Of a stretch of DNA of 64,000 nucleotides, positions 1 through 12,372 are shown piece after piece. This DNA is from Pleurostoma richardsiae (Eukaryota; Ascomycota; Sordariomycetes; Calosphaeriales; Pleurostomataceae). The position numbers and the translations under genes are program-made. The notes under the pieces were generated by a model. That model saw only the letters and a program-made list of their open reading frames with translations. It ran no database searches and was not told the origin of the DNA. Where the stretch lies: assembly GCA_030052745.1 (NCBI GenBank), contig JANBVO010000037.1, positions 1-64,000 of the forward strand. Reading direction: 5' to 3'. Each line of letters opens with the position of its first letter. The first letter of the stretch is position 1.

Positions 1-2093
1 CCGACTCGACCAGCGCGCTGGCCACGGGCCGCGCGCTGACGGCGCGGAAGAATGCCGACAGCGGCAGCTTGCGGCGCAGCTGGTGCAGCACGAAGCACGC
101 GAGGTCGGTGTCGCCGCTCTCGATGGCGCGGTCCAGCGCCCGCTCGTCCTCCTCCATGCTGAGCAGCAGGGGCACCTGCCGGCCCGCGCGCGGCTCGTGG
201 TCCAGCAGCTCGGTGGCGAGGCGGCCGCGCCCCTCGTCGTAGGCCGCGCGGGCGATCGCCTCGAAGGAGATGCCCGGCTTGCCGGCCAGGCGGTCGACGA
301 CGAGGCGGCACAGGGCGTCGTCGTCCTCGGCGCCGAGGCGCACCTTGGCGGAGGCCCAGTGCACGTAGATGCGGTCGGTGGGCAGGCGCAGGTAGTCGGC
401 GACGCGCAGGGCCAGGAGGTACTCGTGGCGGGCGAGCAGCCGGCCGAGCAGGCCGTCGGGGCCCAGGCGCTGGTACTGGTCGTAGGAGAGGGGCAGGCCG
501 ACCTCGTAGAAGCGCGCGGCGTTGAGCACGCGCAGCGTCTCGCACATGTCGACGAACTCGTCGCTGTTGTAGATGTCGAGCACGGACTTGCCGAAGGAGG
601 CCGCGCGCAGGAGCTGCTTCTGCCAGTGCGCGCCGAACTCGTGGCCCGCCGCCGTGACGCACGCGTCGACCGCCTCGGCGAGGTGCGGCCGGATCAGCTG
701 GATGTCGTCGTCCGCCTTGGGGGACTGCAGCTCCAGCTGGGACACGGCGTCGAGGAGGACCGAGGCGGGCGAGTCGGTGCCCGGGCGGAAGACGGACTCG
801 GTCACGTCGGGGACCTTCTGGAGGAAGTCGCAGACGTCGTTGGTGATGAGGCGGACGCCGTCCTGGTCTGCCGTACACCGTCAGCCTTAGATTGGATGGA
901 TTTGAATAGTCCTCAAACCGCTTACCTTGTATTACGTGGACCCTCCCGTCGTAGAAGAACTTGGCAGAGGAGCTCCCGGGCCCGACGATGTGTACCTCAT
1001 CCTCCCAAGCGATGACCACGGCGTCGTTGCCGCACCACTGCAGGTACTTGGGCGGGATCTTGGACTTGGCGTCGTACTCGCTGAGGCGGGTCTGGAAGTC
1101 ACTCGTGATGACGTGCGCCTTGCCCGTCTTGGTGTACAGCGCGGCGAACTTGCCGTTAGGGCTGACACTGATGTGGGAGAAGGGGCCGATGTCCAGGAGC
1201 TTGTCCTCGCAGTCCGTGGAGTCGACAACGTAGACGGTCTCTCCTATGCTGAGCAGGACCTCGACGGACCTCGATAGAGTGAAGTTGGGCGGGATAAGGG
1301 CCCATGAGTAGACTTCCCCCTCAGGGGCACGGGCGAGGAGTTTCGGTCGTGGCTCATCGTATGATGAGACGGTGATGAGAAAGTTGTTTGAAAGCAGAGC
1401 TACGAGGCCGTTGTCGTAGAATCTTGGCAGAGATTAGAAATGGTGGAGTGCCAGTAGAAAGGGGGACGACGTCGGACTCACCGGCATGACTTGACGCCGT
1501 ACTCCTCGGCTCCGTTGCCCAAGGAGAACTGGGTGAAGTCGCCTTGCAGGTCGTAGTAGCACCGTACTGTGCCGTCAGAAGTGACGAGGAGCAGCTTCTC
1601 GTCTTCTGACCACCCTAGACCCTTGATGGAGCCCTTGTCCCAGTTGATGCTCCGTATCAACTTGCCGGCACAGCTGTAGATGTCTACGCTCGGCTTGGAC
1701 GACTTGTTGGGTCGGTAAGCCAGGATCTTGTCTTCATCTCGATGGAGTGCTGTCAAGTGTCAGAGAATGGGATCATCCACTATGGCCGATGACAGAAGTG
1801 CTGAGATTCGCTACTCTTCCTTCACTTGTTCCTCACTTGCTCCTCACTTGACGTTCACAAGCAAGGCACCTCAGATGACAGGGACCTGAAGACGGGACGA
1901 GAGTGAAGCGATGGGAGGAGACCAAAGCCCAGAGTGAAGTCAACTGACCTATTGCACCTCCGTACGGCGCGCCGGCAACAACGTAGCTGTCCAGGTCCAG
2001 ATCTTGATCAAAGACTGCCGTGTACAGCTGGATCTTGCGGTAGAACCTGTCGCCAACCTTCTCCCAGCCGGCAGTGGGATGCGTCGAGTCCAT
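1..2093 (-). CDS. VPS16: Vps16, HOPS/CORVET core subunit (partial, 3' end off the left edge)
   Basis: Vps16 is a core subunit of the class C Vps complex, which forms the HOPS and CORVET tethers for endosome and vacuole fusion. Coding exons on the minus strand are 2093-1949, 1749-1482, 1422-926 and 867 to the edge. All introns are GT-AG and the frame is continuous for about 592 residues of a family that is usually a little over 800. The N-terminus has the family signature (WEKVGDRFYRK, then GAPYGGAIALHRDED). The Vps16_N beta-propeller follows, and the alpha-solenoid begins around residue 300 (DQDGVRLITNDVCDFLQKV). The ATG at 2093 is chosen because homologues start with Met-Asp just before this signature. 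An upstream in-frame GTG would only add a repeat-encoded Thr tract. The gene diverges from ATG16. Confidence 0.95.
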
Positions 2094-2115
2094 CGTCGTC
2101 GTCGTCGTCGTGCCC
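2084..2115. repeat. CGT/ACG trinucleotide run at the VPS16 start
   Basis: A short run of about seven CGT units abuts the VPS16 start codon. Read in the VPS16 direction it lies immediately 5' of the ATG and would encode Thr residues if translation began further upstream. It is a simple repeat and probably part of the 5' leader. Confidence 0.6.
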
Positions 2116-2530
2116 TTCACCTGCTTCTCATGTTGATCGCAAATTCTGTTCTTTTTCTTTGACTGCCAATCCAGAGGTTCAGATTTGACTTTATTCTCCC
2201 CTTCAAGCCGAGAGTTGTCCTGCGCAGACAGAGTCGCTCTTTCACCTCACAGCAACAACAGCGGAAGCACACTGAAGCTCGTGCGGATGTGAGTGACAGA
2301 CAGCCTCCACAGCCAACAGGCACGGACCACTGACGTTGGGAGGCTAAAGCGCACCACCACCACTGGTCATCCCCGTCATTATGGAGCCGCCGTGGGACTG
2401 GGAAGAGCTGCAGGCGCCGCCCCCACCTGCTGCTCCTCGACGCCCACGCCCGCCGCCTTCACCTCCCCCGATCAACCCGCTGGTGCTGGCGCCGTCCGCC
2501 TTCTCCAGCGAATTCGACCTCGTCATCACC
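2094..2530. promoter_or_regulatory. Shared VPS16/ATG16 divergent promoter and leaders
   Basis: This 437-bp segment separates the start codons of two head-to-head genes. It must hold both promoters and both 5' leaders, which makes coregulation plausible (inference). It also contains an in-frame ATG at 2381 that could extend ATG16 by 50 residues. I see no clear TATA box. Confidence 0.55.
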
Positions 2531-3276
2531 ATGACCAGCTGGCGGGACGAGTACCTCGTTGCCCTGCGCGAGCAAGAGAAGAACAGCCCCGTCAACTTGG
2601 AGCTCATCGATGCCTGTGCGTCAAGCCCCCAATCCATATATCTCTGTCCTGGCTGCCTGTCTCTATCTGCCTTGCCTTATCTGTGAAGTTGTGCCCAAGA
2701 ACTAACGCAATCCCACACCCCGTGACAGGCTCCCAGCTCGCCGACCGCGTCGCCGCCCTCGAGGCCGAGAAAGCAGCATGGCAGACCTCGTCCCCGCCAG
2801 TCGGCCCCTCCACCCCGCAACCGGCCCCCGTCACCGGCCCCGAGAACAGCAGCAGCAGCGGCGGCGGCGACGTCGCGCCCGGCACCCTCGCGCGGCTGAG
2901 GCTCGACCTCGCCGAGGCCCTCCGCTCCAGGGGTCACGCGCAGGCGCGCCTCCGCGAGGCCGAGGCCGAGCTGCACGGCCTGCGCGCGCGGGCGGCCGCC
3001 GACGCCCGCTCGGCGCGGCAGCTGGCGGCGGAGCGGACCGCCCTGCGGACCAAGGTGCGCGACCGCGACGAGGAGCTGCGCGGCAAGACCAAGATGCTCG
3101 AGGACCTGCAGGACGAGGTGCTGGCGCTGAACCTGCAGCTCAACGTGGCGGAGCAGCAGCGCGCCAAGGTGCAGGCGGAGAACAAGCAGCTCATCGAGCG
3201 GTGGATGGCGCGCGTGGGCCAGGAGGCCGAGGCCATGAACCTGGCCAACGAGCCGGTCATCACGAAGGGGCGATGA
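2531..3276 (+). CDS. ATG16: Atg16, autophagy conjugation scaffold
   Basis: Atg16 binds Atg5-Atg12 and directs Atg8 lipidation to the growing phagophore. Exons are 2531-2615 and 2729-3276, joined across a GTGCGT...ACAG intron, giving 210 aa, normal for fungal Atg16. The N-terminal Atg5-binding helix is recognisable (MTSWRDEYLVALREQE, then LIDACSQLADRVAALE across the junction). A Pro/Ser-rich linker follows at about residues 48-75. A long, very Ala/Arg/Glu-rich coiled coil runs from about 80 to 205. There is no WD40 domain, as expected in fungi. The ATG at 2531 has a good CACC context and matches where homologues start. The ATG at 2381 is in frame and would add a Pro-rich 50-residue extension. 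Confidence 0.9.
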
Positions 3277-3617
3277 AAGGGGCCGGGGAGAGCGGGAACG
3301 AGAACACAGAGAGGGAGAGAGAAACAAGTCTTGCTTGGGATTCTGATGCTACTACACACACAAATGCCGACTATCCTGGATGCGCATGCTATATGCTGAT
3401 GCCATGAAGAGGTATGTGACAGATCTGATTTTTTTGTCCCATCCCCCCGAGAAACGAACCTTCGCGACCGTTTTCCATACCTATATGCTGTGGGGTGAAT
3501 ACACCCAAAACAGTTGATGTTTTCACACGCTCTCCAAACCGTATCCATATCCTGTATAATATCCACACTAGATCATTGCTGATCGCTCGCTGACCCAAGG
3601 CATCTCTATAGCTGCTA
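3277..3617. other. Convergent 3' region between ATG16 and DOT1
   Basis: Short space between two convergent stop codons. It should contain both 3' UTRs and poly(A) signals. No coding potential is evident. Confidence 0.6.
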
Positions 3618-5183
3618 TCATTTCCTCGTCGAGATGCAAAACGTTCCTCCGATGCCGGTCCAGCTCACAAACCCCTCGGGGTAAGTGAGATCCTCGACGT
3701 CCAATATGGTAGTGGCGACATCATTGCTGTTGTAAGAGGCGCTCTTGTGGTCGTGGACAAAGCTCTTGAGCGAGACGATCTTGCACCCGGGCTTGAGATC
3801 CAGGAACATCCGTACGAGGTCGTCGTTGAGCTGTGAAGTGAACGCCTGATTGTTCACCAGGAGGACATCCGCTCGCTCCAGGACTCTCAAGATGCCCTTA
3901 TTCGTCCGGAAGTCGCCGCGCTCCAGGTGGACGGCGCCCGGAGCTATGCCCCAGAGCTGACACCTTGCGTCGAACTCCGTCAGCTGCTTTTCTGCCAGAT
4001 TGCACGGCTCCTCCATCATCTCGCAACCCCAGCTCTCGCAGCCGATCTCAAGCGCTGCGTGCAGGGCCACGTTGCCGACGCCGGACCCGAGGTCGACGAA
4101 CACCTGATCCGATGTCATCTTCAGCTTCTCCGCCAACACCATCGAGCTGAAGGACGCGTTCAGCTCTCCGTACACGTTATCCGTGCCGTTCTGGTACTTC
4201 CGCAGGAGCTCGACGTCGGGGGCGACGATGCGGTCGTAGACCTGGTTGAGAATGAGCGCGACGAGGTTGGAGGGGATGTCGTGTCTGCTGTCGAGGTTCT
4301 TGACTATCGTGCCGTCTTTCAGGAGCGCGAGCAGGCGATCGTTATAGTCGTCGATAGCAGCCTTGAAAGCTTTTACATCCCAGACCGACCTACTCGATGT
4401 GCGCTCCAGTTGCCGTATTATGCCGTTGAACGGGACGCTCTGCTCGTCGGTCAGGTAGGTGTCGGTGACATTCTTGACAACTCGGATGATGTCTTTCACG
4501 GCATCGATCTTGTCTTTGCCCCAGACGAGCTCATATCTGTTGTGCGCATACGTCAGTGTCCGTACTATCCATTTAACGATCTGCGACCCAGTAACTTACC
4601 GCTCGCGTTGTCGCGACCCAGGGTACTGCAGCTCGACGGCGACCTCGTCCTCCGTTGCGCCCAGCGTAGGCACGCACTTCTGCTTCAGCGACGCGACGTC
4701 CGCGGCATGGACGAACTGCAGCTGCTTGTCGTCCACCGCGCCGCCGCCGCCCTCGGCGCGCCGGAGCGCCGGATGCGCCAGCTTGCGGTTCGGGTCCAGG
4801 CGGCGGTCGCCGCTCTGCTGCGCCGCCTTCCTGCGCTTGCGCGCATCCAGCCGGCTCTCCCAGTCGTCGTCGTCCTCCGCGCCCGAGTCCTGGTCGAACT
4901 CGACGCGGTCGCTGGCCGGCGACCGGCGCGGGGCCGCGCTGCCGGCCTTCCGCTTGCGCGAGGACCGGGTGTCGTCCGAGGAGGTCAGGGGGCTGGCGCT
5001 CTTCGGCTGTTTGGCGTGGTCCGGGCGCGGCGACACGCGCGGCGAGGCGGAAGCGGAGGAGGAGACGCGCAGGCCGGTCGAGGAGGGCCGCGGCCTGGGC
5101 GAGGGCGTGGGGACGAGGACCTTCTCGATGCGGATCTTCGGAGGGGGCGCTTTCAGCTTTGTCTTCTGCGAGAAGATACCCAT
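3618..5183 (-). CDS. DOT1: Dot1-type histone H3 Lys79 methyltransferase
   Basis: Dot1 transfers methyl groups from SAM to H3K79 in nucleosomes and acts in silencing boundaries and the DNA-damage checkpoint. Exons are 5183-4600 and 4536-3618 (intron donor GTAAGT), giving 500 aa. Residues 1-155 are a disordered Ser/Pro/Arg/Lys-rich tail with an acidic patch (GAEDDDD, about 101-107), fitting nucleosome and DNA contacts. The catalytic DOT1 domain covers about 195-490: YGE near 318, SAM motif I DLGSGVGN at 343-350, and the VNNQAF catalytic/SAM motif at 422-427. It ends in a FCIST strand. The start [11 protein letters not shown] matches fungal homologues. DOT1 lies tail to tail with ATG16. Confidence 0.95.
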
Positions 5184-7358
5184 CTCTTGGTGCGCTTGCG
5201 ACTTGGCGCGCAGCCTTGTCTTGGAAGATGAGACGGTTCCGGGAGAGGGGTCGGTCTCGTGAGCCGCGATACTACCGAAGCATGAGGCACAGGGCTGGTT
5301 TGACTGCCGGACGGAATAGAATGTACAGATGCAGAATATGAGGCTGTAAGAGAGCGATATCTGACGAGTTAACCAAAATAAAAAAATAGAAAATGAACGT
5401 GCAGCAAGGAGAGACAGGCAGAAGATGCGATGCTGGCGGCAGTGGCTTCGGCTGCGACTGAGTATGTTGTATGTAAGCCCGCAGATGCAGGGCCAGGTGG
5501 TGTGCAGGTGGGCGAGCACGCAAAATAGCCAGGGGTTCGGCCTCGACGCCCCGCTGAAATTGAGGCGAAAGTCTGTGCTGCAGCCCGTCCTTTTCTCCTT
5601 TCGGTAGCGGGCCACTGCGGGCCTACTACTATGGTACTATGTAGTGCCACAAGGGCCACACAGCAGGCAGCAGGTCCCCTGGTCCTTCGAAGGCCAAAGG
5701 TAACTCCGTTAGGTTAACCCACCAGCTGCCCAGGTAGCCCAGGGTGCCTAACCCGCGGTGAACAGTCACAGTCACGTGCCACAGATTTTCCTGCAATATC
5801 TAACCGCCAAAAAATTCCCGTGTGAGCTTCCTCCTCCTCTTGCTTCCTCAAGCCATCGCCCTCAACGCTACGTTTCCGTGCCTCGAACGGAGAGACCAGC
5901 TGCGCAAGCAGCCTCTCTCGCACCTGTCTGCATGGGGGAAATTCGGAGTATGCTTCAAACACACCTTCTCCCGCTCAACCCCCTCTGGGTTGTGCGGTGT
6001 AGGTCAGCCAGTAACGGCCTGGCGTCACATGACGCCTGCAAGCGATATCAGAAATCTCAGGGCCCCAGCCCGGCATCCGCGTCGAAAGACGAGGGGCGCC
6101 GCGGTCTGGCGGTTCCTATGGGAAGTCCTTGCGAAGCTTGTTTGTGGAAAAACTGAAGTTCGATACGTGGCGTTCTGCTCTTCCTCTCGAGCGATCGAGG
6201 GGTGCGTAGGATATCTCAATTCCGATTAATCTGGGGCGATGGCTTCAACCCCTTTTTCTCCAAGGTCAGTTCTGTGTTCCTGTCACTTGGGGCTAGGATA
6301 CTACTAACGAGGCTCCGCGAAAGTGCGAGCTATCCCATGGGTGTGTTGAGGATGTGGAAGGGCCTCGGGGGAGACGTCTACAGGACGAGGAAGACCCTGG
6401 GAGGAGTCATCCTACGTTGTCGAGTCAATTTCTTGCGTGGGAGTATGGAAAAGTCATGGTAGGAGGATGTGGTGAAAACTTCCATCTGTATCTGGCTGGA
6501 TTTTGATCGTGTCACGCACCCCGACCTTTCATAGACGGAATGGATACCCTTCGCTCAGTTTCACCTCGTAAGGCCTTCCATGACAAAGACTGATGAGCCG
6601 AGTGCGATCGTACTTCACTTGTCGACTGAGGTGTGTATCCTACCTGCTGTCACATTGGCAGTTTTGTAAACGGCAAATCACCACACGCCGAGTTTGGCCA
6701 TCTGTCAATGGCAGTGCTCGAGGACAATGCAACAAGTGCGTTCATTTCACGTGGGCCAATCCTTAAAGAACAGTAAATCAAGGACATCGGTGTTAGCTGA
6801 GAGAATCGGGTCTCCATGTCGAGAATGGTTGTACCCCTATGTCGTTCGGACCGGCAATATTCAGGGAAGTTGGTGGGCGAGAATCAAATGCCTTGTTCAA
6901 CGTGTCTCGGGAGTGAGGCATGCTCGCACTGAATGACATCGCAATGACCAAATTCCACACCAGCCCCAAACTGTAGGTAAGTATATCGGACATTGTTTCT
7001 TCTCCAAAGCGAGAGCACGTTTGCGCGCTAGAAAATGAGCTGCAAAGGGTCGTTGGCTAGGTGTTCCAGAGCAAAATTATCCGTCTAGCCAGTATAACTC
7101 GCAAGTCCAATCACCAGCTGCATCTCCTTGATTTTCATCCATCCCCGAAACGATCGAGGACACTGATCCGGCAGATGGCCGGCATGTTCGACAAGGTGAC
7201 AGATGATGATCCCGGAACATCGGGTGGAGGAGTATCAAATTTCATTCCTGTATAGCGGTAATCCCGTTGACGCCATAGATCCGTCCGGTTCATCGCGACG
7301 GTTCCCCCTGCAGCCATGCTCACAAAATCCCACCCGGGCCACATTTTTCTTCCTCCAT
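5184..7358. other. Intergenic, DOT1 promoter side to RPL28 3' side
   Basis: About 2.2 kb with only short ORFs on both strands and no recognisable protein. The first few hundred bases next to DOT1 should be its 5' leader and promoter. The last part should be the RPL28 3' UTR. Confidence 0.5.
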
Positions 7359-7998
7359 TCATGCAATCAGCTCAATAACACCACCAGCCTCGAGGATCTT
7401 CTTCTCAGCCAGCGCGCTGACGGTCCGCGCGCGGACAACCAGGGGGATCTTGGGGATGCGGCCCTTGCCGAGGAGCTTGGGGTGGCCGAGGGCGAGGAGG
7501 TCGATGACGGGGGCGGTGTCCTGGGCCTGGCCGCTGATGTACTTCTCGCGGACCTCGGCGGGGACGAGAGACCAGAGCTAGACAGAGGGGCAGAACCGTC
7601 AGCAGTCGTTCCTGGGCTTTTCTTTTGTACCAGAGCCTTCCCAATCCTGCAGCATTCCTTCATCCTCCGGGGTCCCTTCTCACCTTGTCAACGTTGACGG
7701 TCGGCTCCCACAGACCCTGCTTCGTCAGGTGGAATCTCCGCATGCCGACCTTTCCGAAGTAACCGGGGTGGTACTTGTCGAGGTTCGTTCGGTGGTGGTG
7801 CTTTTCGCGAGAGAGCGTCAGTCTTCATCATCCTGCCGGGCGGGTGCGAGTGCAGGTTTCCTCTGCGGGCGGGCTGCGATTTACCTGACCACCGGCCATA
7901 CCACGACCACCCGGGTGCTTGCGGTGCTTGCCAACGCGGCCGTTACCGGCGCTGACATTACCGCGGTGCTTTCGCGTCTTGGTGAATCTGGTAGGCAT
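7359..7998 (-). CDS. RPL28: 60S ribosomal protein L28 (L27a, uL15)
   Basis: Cytosolic large-subunit protein uL15, near the peptidyl-transferase region. Exons are 7998-7885 (38 codons), 7800-7684 (39 codons) and 7577-7359 (72 residues plus stop). Every splice falls between codons, and the product is 149 aa, the standard eukaryotic length. Recognisable blocks are the basic Gly-rich N-terminus ([39 protein letters not shown]), the [12 protein letters not shown] motif, and the C-terminal region ending in GGVIELIA. Two introns near the 5' end are typical of fungal ribosomal protein genes. Confidence 0.97.
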
Positions 7999-10900
7999 TT
8001 TGACGTCGCGGGTTTGTCGATGTTGCGATGTGGTGTTTGGCTTCGGGGTGGGAATTGTTCAATTTTGGGGCGTTTATTTTTTCGGTGCCAAAGCTGTGGG
8101 CCGGAAATGGGAAGGTCACGTGCTGGCGATGTGCCCTCGCGATGGACAGAAGATTTTGGTGGCCCGTGCTCTGAGAGCTTCGCCCGCAGCAGAAAAGGGG
8201 CCGTGCGCATCTGGCTCACCTCCTCACCATGCAAATACCGAGAGTGATCGTGTCATCCACACGAGACACCAAGACCGTCACATATGTTTCTCGGCAGTTC
8301 CCCTAACAATCCAGGAGACGTTTATTTACTTCTTATACGAAACAACCCTCGCCGTTAGGCGCGCCATTATCATGTCTCCCTCACATGTCTAGAGAGGACG
8401 CTCACCGTCTCGAGGATACAGTGTGCCAGTTCGCCGCAACAGCGACTTCTCGCCTGCTCTCAACGACTCGCCTCATGCCTCACACTGTCAGTGGTGGTGC
8501 GGACTGTCGCAACACGCCTGTCCCCATTCGGATTCTGCCCGTTCCTTGACACCGGCAGCCTTAAGTTCGTCATGAATGAGGCTTTATGGGTAAGGAACAT
8601 TCTCTGAGAATACTAAAGTGCACGCCCTGTGAATGAAGTCGGCGAGTCAGATGACTGGTGCGTGTCGAGAATGAACCCGCGTACGAAGATGTGCAAGAAG
8701 GCGGTGAGCGCTTCTTTTCCTCCGGCTCTTATAGGCGAAGCGGAGGGCACGTCTGTGGCCGCTCAACAAAGCGCGAACCTCTGCGACATTTGCGCCTGTG
8801 AGTGGCGAAAACCCAATACTACGTTTGTAGGGTATTGCTGCATACCCTGAAGCTTCACCTGTGCTGTTAAACGGCCGAGCACAGATCACTGTACCTGGTC
8901 ATATAAGATCCAGGTGCTCAAAGGCAAGTGAGATCGCTATGATTGCTGTGGGGGTGGTGAGTACTCGGTGTTGCGATGATGACCCTACTGCTGTGTGTAC
9001 TCTTTGTGGCCTGCTCAATGCGCTCCGTCCACATGATCACAGATATCAACACCCTTAAACAGTGGCAGGTGCTGCGTGGTAGCAAAGCCCAAGCACTCCG
9101 ACTCAAGGGCGAAGCCTACGTCAAGAGCATCTACAAGTGTCGTCGATGAACTGCCCGGTCAAAAGAATTGATCTGGCAGATTACTCTGTAGCCGAGGAGC
9201 TGTGTACTACGATGGCACCCGATTTGCAATGTGCAGGACTGAGATAGGCAGTGAGCAAAGTCGAGCTATGTGACTGACCGGCGAGCGGATGCGAAGGGGC
9301 CTCTTTCAGTGCTATTTTATTACAGAGCAGTACTATATGCGACCTTGTGCGCGCTTTGCCACCAGCGGGGGCTGGGGGGTTCTCAATGGGGGTTATGGAG
9401 ACAGGGAGGTGATTCGGAGATACGACGGCATCTCTAAGTGTGTACAGGGGATCATAAGGGACCACTATTCCTTACGGCTTCAATGTGGGTGAATCACGGA
9501 TGAACTATAGCTGGGGATGATGGGAGACACCGTGATGGCATCTCACCGCCGTGTTCCCCAACATAGGGGGGCACAGCAGTAATGTGAGATAGATGAGGGG
9601 TACAATCTCCCTCTGCAGCGCCAAGGCCCAGCAAGATCCTCCTCGGTGAGTGGTCGGGGCTCCTCGTGCTCATTCATGAGAGCTCACACACTCCCGTGCC
9701 TGGACTGTCATTGTATGCACTCATCGCTTCAGCTCATATGAAAGTATGAGGGTAGATTCATATGAAGTCAATGTCATGAGTGGATGAGCCCCTTACTCTA
9801 AGCACCAGGTGTATAGTACTGCTGTAGGCCAGGGGTCGGACGTCCTTGAGCCCTATAGCCCCCGGGACAAGGCGCACGAATAGTCCAGAGCCAGGTTGAA
9901 CGGCTTTGGTTGTCAACTGCTGATATATCGCCGGGTATAGTCACCCCTGGTTTCGACAACTAGTTGCCGCGCGGCCCCCATGGACACAACAGCCCTGCCG
10001 AGCACTAACAGAGATCACAAAAGCATCGGTGCCATCGAGGTAGCTGGTACATGGCATGATTCGGGGGAAGCCGGGACCGGAGAGGTCGCAGGGACAGTGG
10101 CGGGCTAAACGTATGACTGGACTCGAACAAAGAACTCTTTGATTGCTCCTGGAAAGACGGCGGGAGAGGGGGGTGAGGTGGTATTCCGTGGCCCCCTCCA
10201 TTCATCCCACCATCACGACCACGGCACGATCTCGGTTTTGCGTGCCAATCTAGGGGGGCATCTCGCTTTTTAGGGGTCCTGTGTCAGGCTGTCAGCTCGA
10301 GCCCGCGGTTGGTGCTTAGTGTTCCCCTAGCGTAGAGCAGGACACCCATTACCGCCACCTGATCTGCCGTTGGCCATGTTCGGCAGAGGAGAAAGGGGAC
10401 GAGGGGGTGTCAAGGGCGCTCCAACCAGAGCACCCTCCGACCATGAGCGTGTCCCCCCTGGCGCAGCGCCATGCACGACAAAGGCGAGGCTTCGAGGCGT
10501 GATTGGGATATCTGTAGGTGGCCGCGACACGGGCGGCGGGGTCTGCGAAACATCTCAGGAGGTGCGATCAGCTTCGCGACCGGTATCGGTTAGCCCAAAG
10601 GGGCAAAATCCGGCAGAGTTCGCGTCGACGGTTGATCGTGACCGCTTTGTTGGACCGCAAGGCAGCCGGTGACCATTCGGCTACCGTCGATGGCGATCCC
10701 CAATCTCCCAGCGCCCCTTTTGCGCCCCTCGAAACCGAGTCACCTGTGCAGGCCGCTGCTGCTAAGCTTTGTGTCCGTCCTAGGCTCCAATCATTCGAGT
10801 GCATGGGTGGTTGATTGACGGTGTGTGAGACATGGCACCCGGGGTCCAGCGCGCCATCACGGCACATGTCCGCACAAGTCGGATCCGGTCTTTCATCGAG

Positions 10901-12372
10901 ATTCACGGTGTATATCGGCTAATCGACATGGGCCTGGCTTCCGATAAGACATGAGATAGGACAATGCGAAGGCGAGTGAGCCGGGGGCTGGGAGCACTAA
11001 AGAAGGACCAGCGGCGTAGGAAATTCAGCAACGCATACAGCACTCCTGGCAAGGGGATATGTAGACAGGCAGGGCGTCAAGAGCCTGGCTGGTGCCAGGT
11101 GAGGCCCTATCAGCTTATGTAGCCTTGTTACCCCGTAATTCGGTGCCCGAGAGCTTGCCCCCGGGTCCTGAGTAGATCCTGTTGTCATGTGCTGAGAGAC
11201 AGCCACGCATCTGCAGAGGGGTTTCCAAGAATTCCGAAAGGGAGAAGCATTGAAGATCTCGATTGCAGGTCGGAGCCTTGAGGGGCCCGGTGAGCCGGTG
11301 TCCGGCTAGCCGGATAGGAAAGCGATGGTATTGGAAAGGATTCGGGGTCCCTTGAGGGTCTTCGAAGGTCTAGACTCTAGAGTCCGCGCCGCTGCATCCG
11401 CTCCAAGGGGTTTGGCGCCTGTGAATGGATGGCCGTTTCGCCTCCACAGGGTTTCGGCAGCTGGTGGGCGCCTTTTGCACTTGCAGATCCGAGTGGGCGG
11501 CAGCGCACTTCGCAATCGCCTGAAAAAGCTCCTGTGGATCACGTGCGAATATCCCAGCCAAAACACCACTGTGAGTGGGTGATTTGTCGCTGAGCGTAGC
11601 ACGCTACGTCAGATGCTTCAGGTGGCGATCGACAACGAAGAGCAATATCGCCACGGCTTCAGCCACAGCTCCCCAGCTCGGAACCAATAGGGAAACGTAT
11701 TCACCCCTGTGGCAGATGAGGAAACTCTTTTCCGTGAACAAGCGCGACTATGCCGACAAGGGTTGGGAACCTGGTGAGTTGGGTATACGCCGCTGGCGTG
11801 TTTTGTATCTCCGTTGGAGATAAAAGGCCCCTGGTGCTTGCAGACTGTGTGGAGAGGCACGTTTCTGAAAACGTTGATATGGCGCCCGAACCTCCGAGCG
11901 GCGGACTATACAGCTCTTGGTCGAGCCAGTGAGCCTCGTCGGAACGGTATTTCATTTCGGCAGTTCGATTCGACCTAGTCGCTCGTTCTCTGCGCATGAT
12001 AGCCCCGGTATAAAGGGCCCGATGGTGACGGGGTATAGATGGGCTATACTCTCAAGGTGCCACTTGGACATCTCGTGAGGATGGGCAGATCTCAAACCGC
12101 ACAACCGATCGTTGTGGCAGTAGACCGCCATATCTGGCCCGGACAAGAGAGATTCGAAACTTGGCAACGTGGCGCTGAAGCAAAGTAGGCTGGGAAACTT
12201 TGAGTCGGGACCGACCTAGTGGTGAACCCAAACTCTGAGGCGCTGCGGTGGGAAGTGGTATCGGGCAGTATTTCCGTCTCTTATCAGTTCTCGACAACTC
12301 TGACCCTACAACTCTCTGACCCTCCCCGGTATCCAGTCCATTTTGTGAATTTGCTCGCTCGGCAACGCGGCT
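7999..12372. other. Gene-poor stretch (left part)
   Basis: After the RPL28 promoter, about 4 kb holds only short, unrecognisable ORFs on both strands. There are no spliceable gene models, long repeats or transposon motifs that I could see by eye. Weakly protein-like fragments on the minus strand near 11.7-12.0 kb are too disrupted to call. Confidence 0.45.
8117..8122. promoter_or_regulatory. CACGTG E-box upstream of RPL28
   Basis: A palindromic CACGTG lies about 120 bp upstream of the RPL28 start codon. bHLH factors of the Cbf1 type bind this sequence, and Cbf1 has been tied to ribosomal protein promoters in some ascomycetes. A function here is inference from position only. Confidence 0.3.

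Noticed and set aside
83-1015. Long plus-strand open frame at the left edge
   Set aside because: It is antisense to VPS16 exons, starts at GTG, and reflects the high GC of third codon positions in the real gene.
3927-5231. 434-codon plus-strand frame
   Set aside because: It is antisense to DOT1, low-complexity Arg/Ala/Leu composition, and the minus strand carries clear methyltransferase motifs.
10110-10140. Possible B-box (GTTCGAGTCC) on the minus strand
   Set aside because: The flanks do not form a T-stem and there is no A-box or acceptor stem at the right distance.
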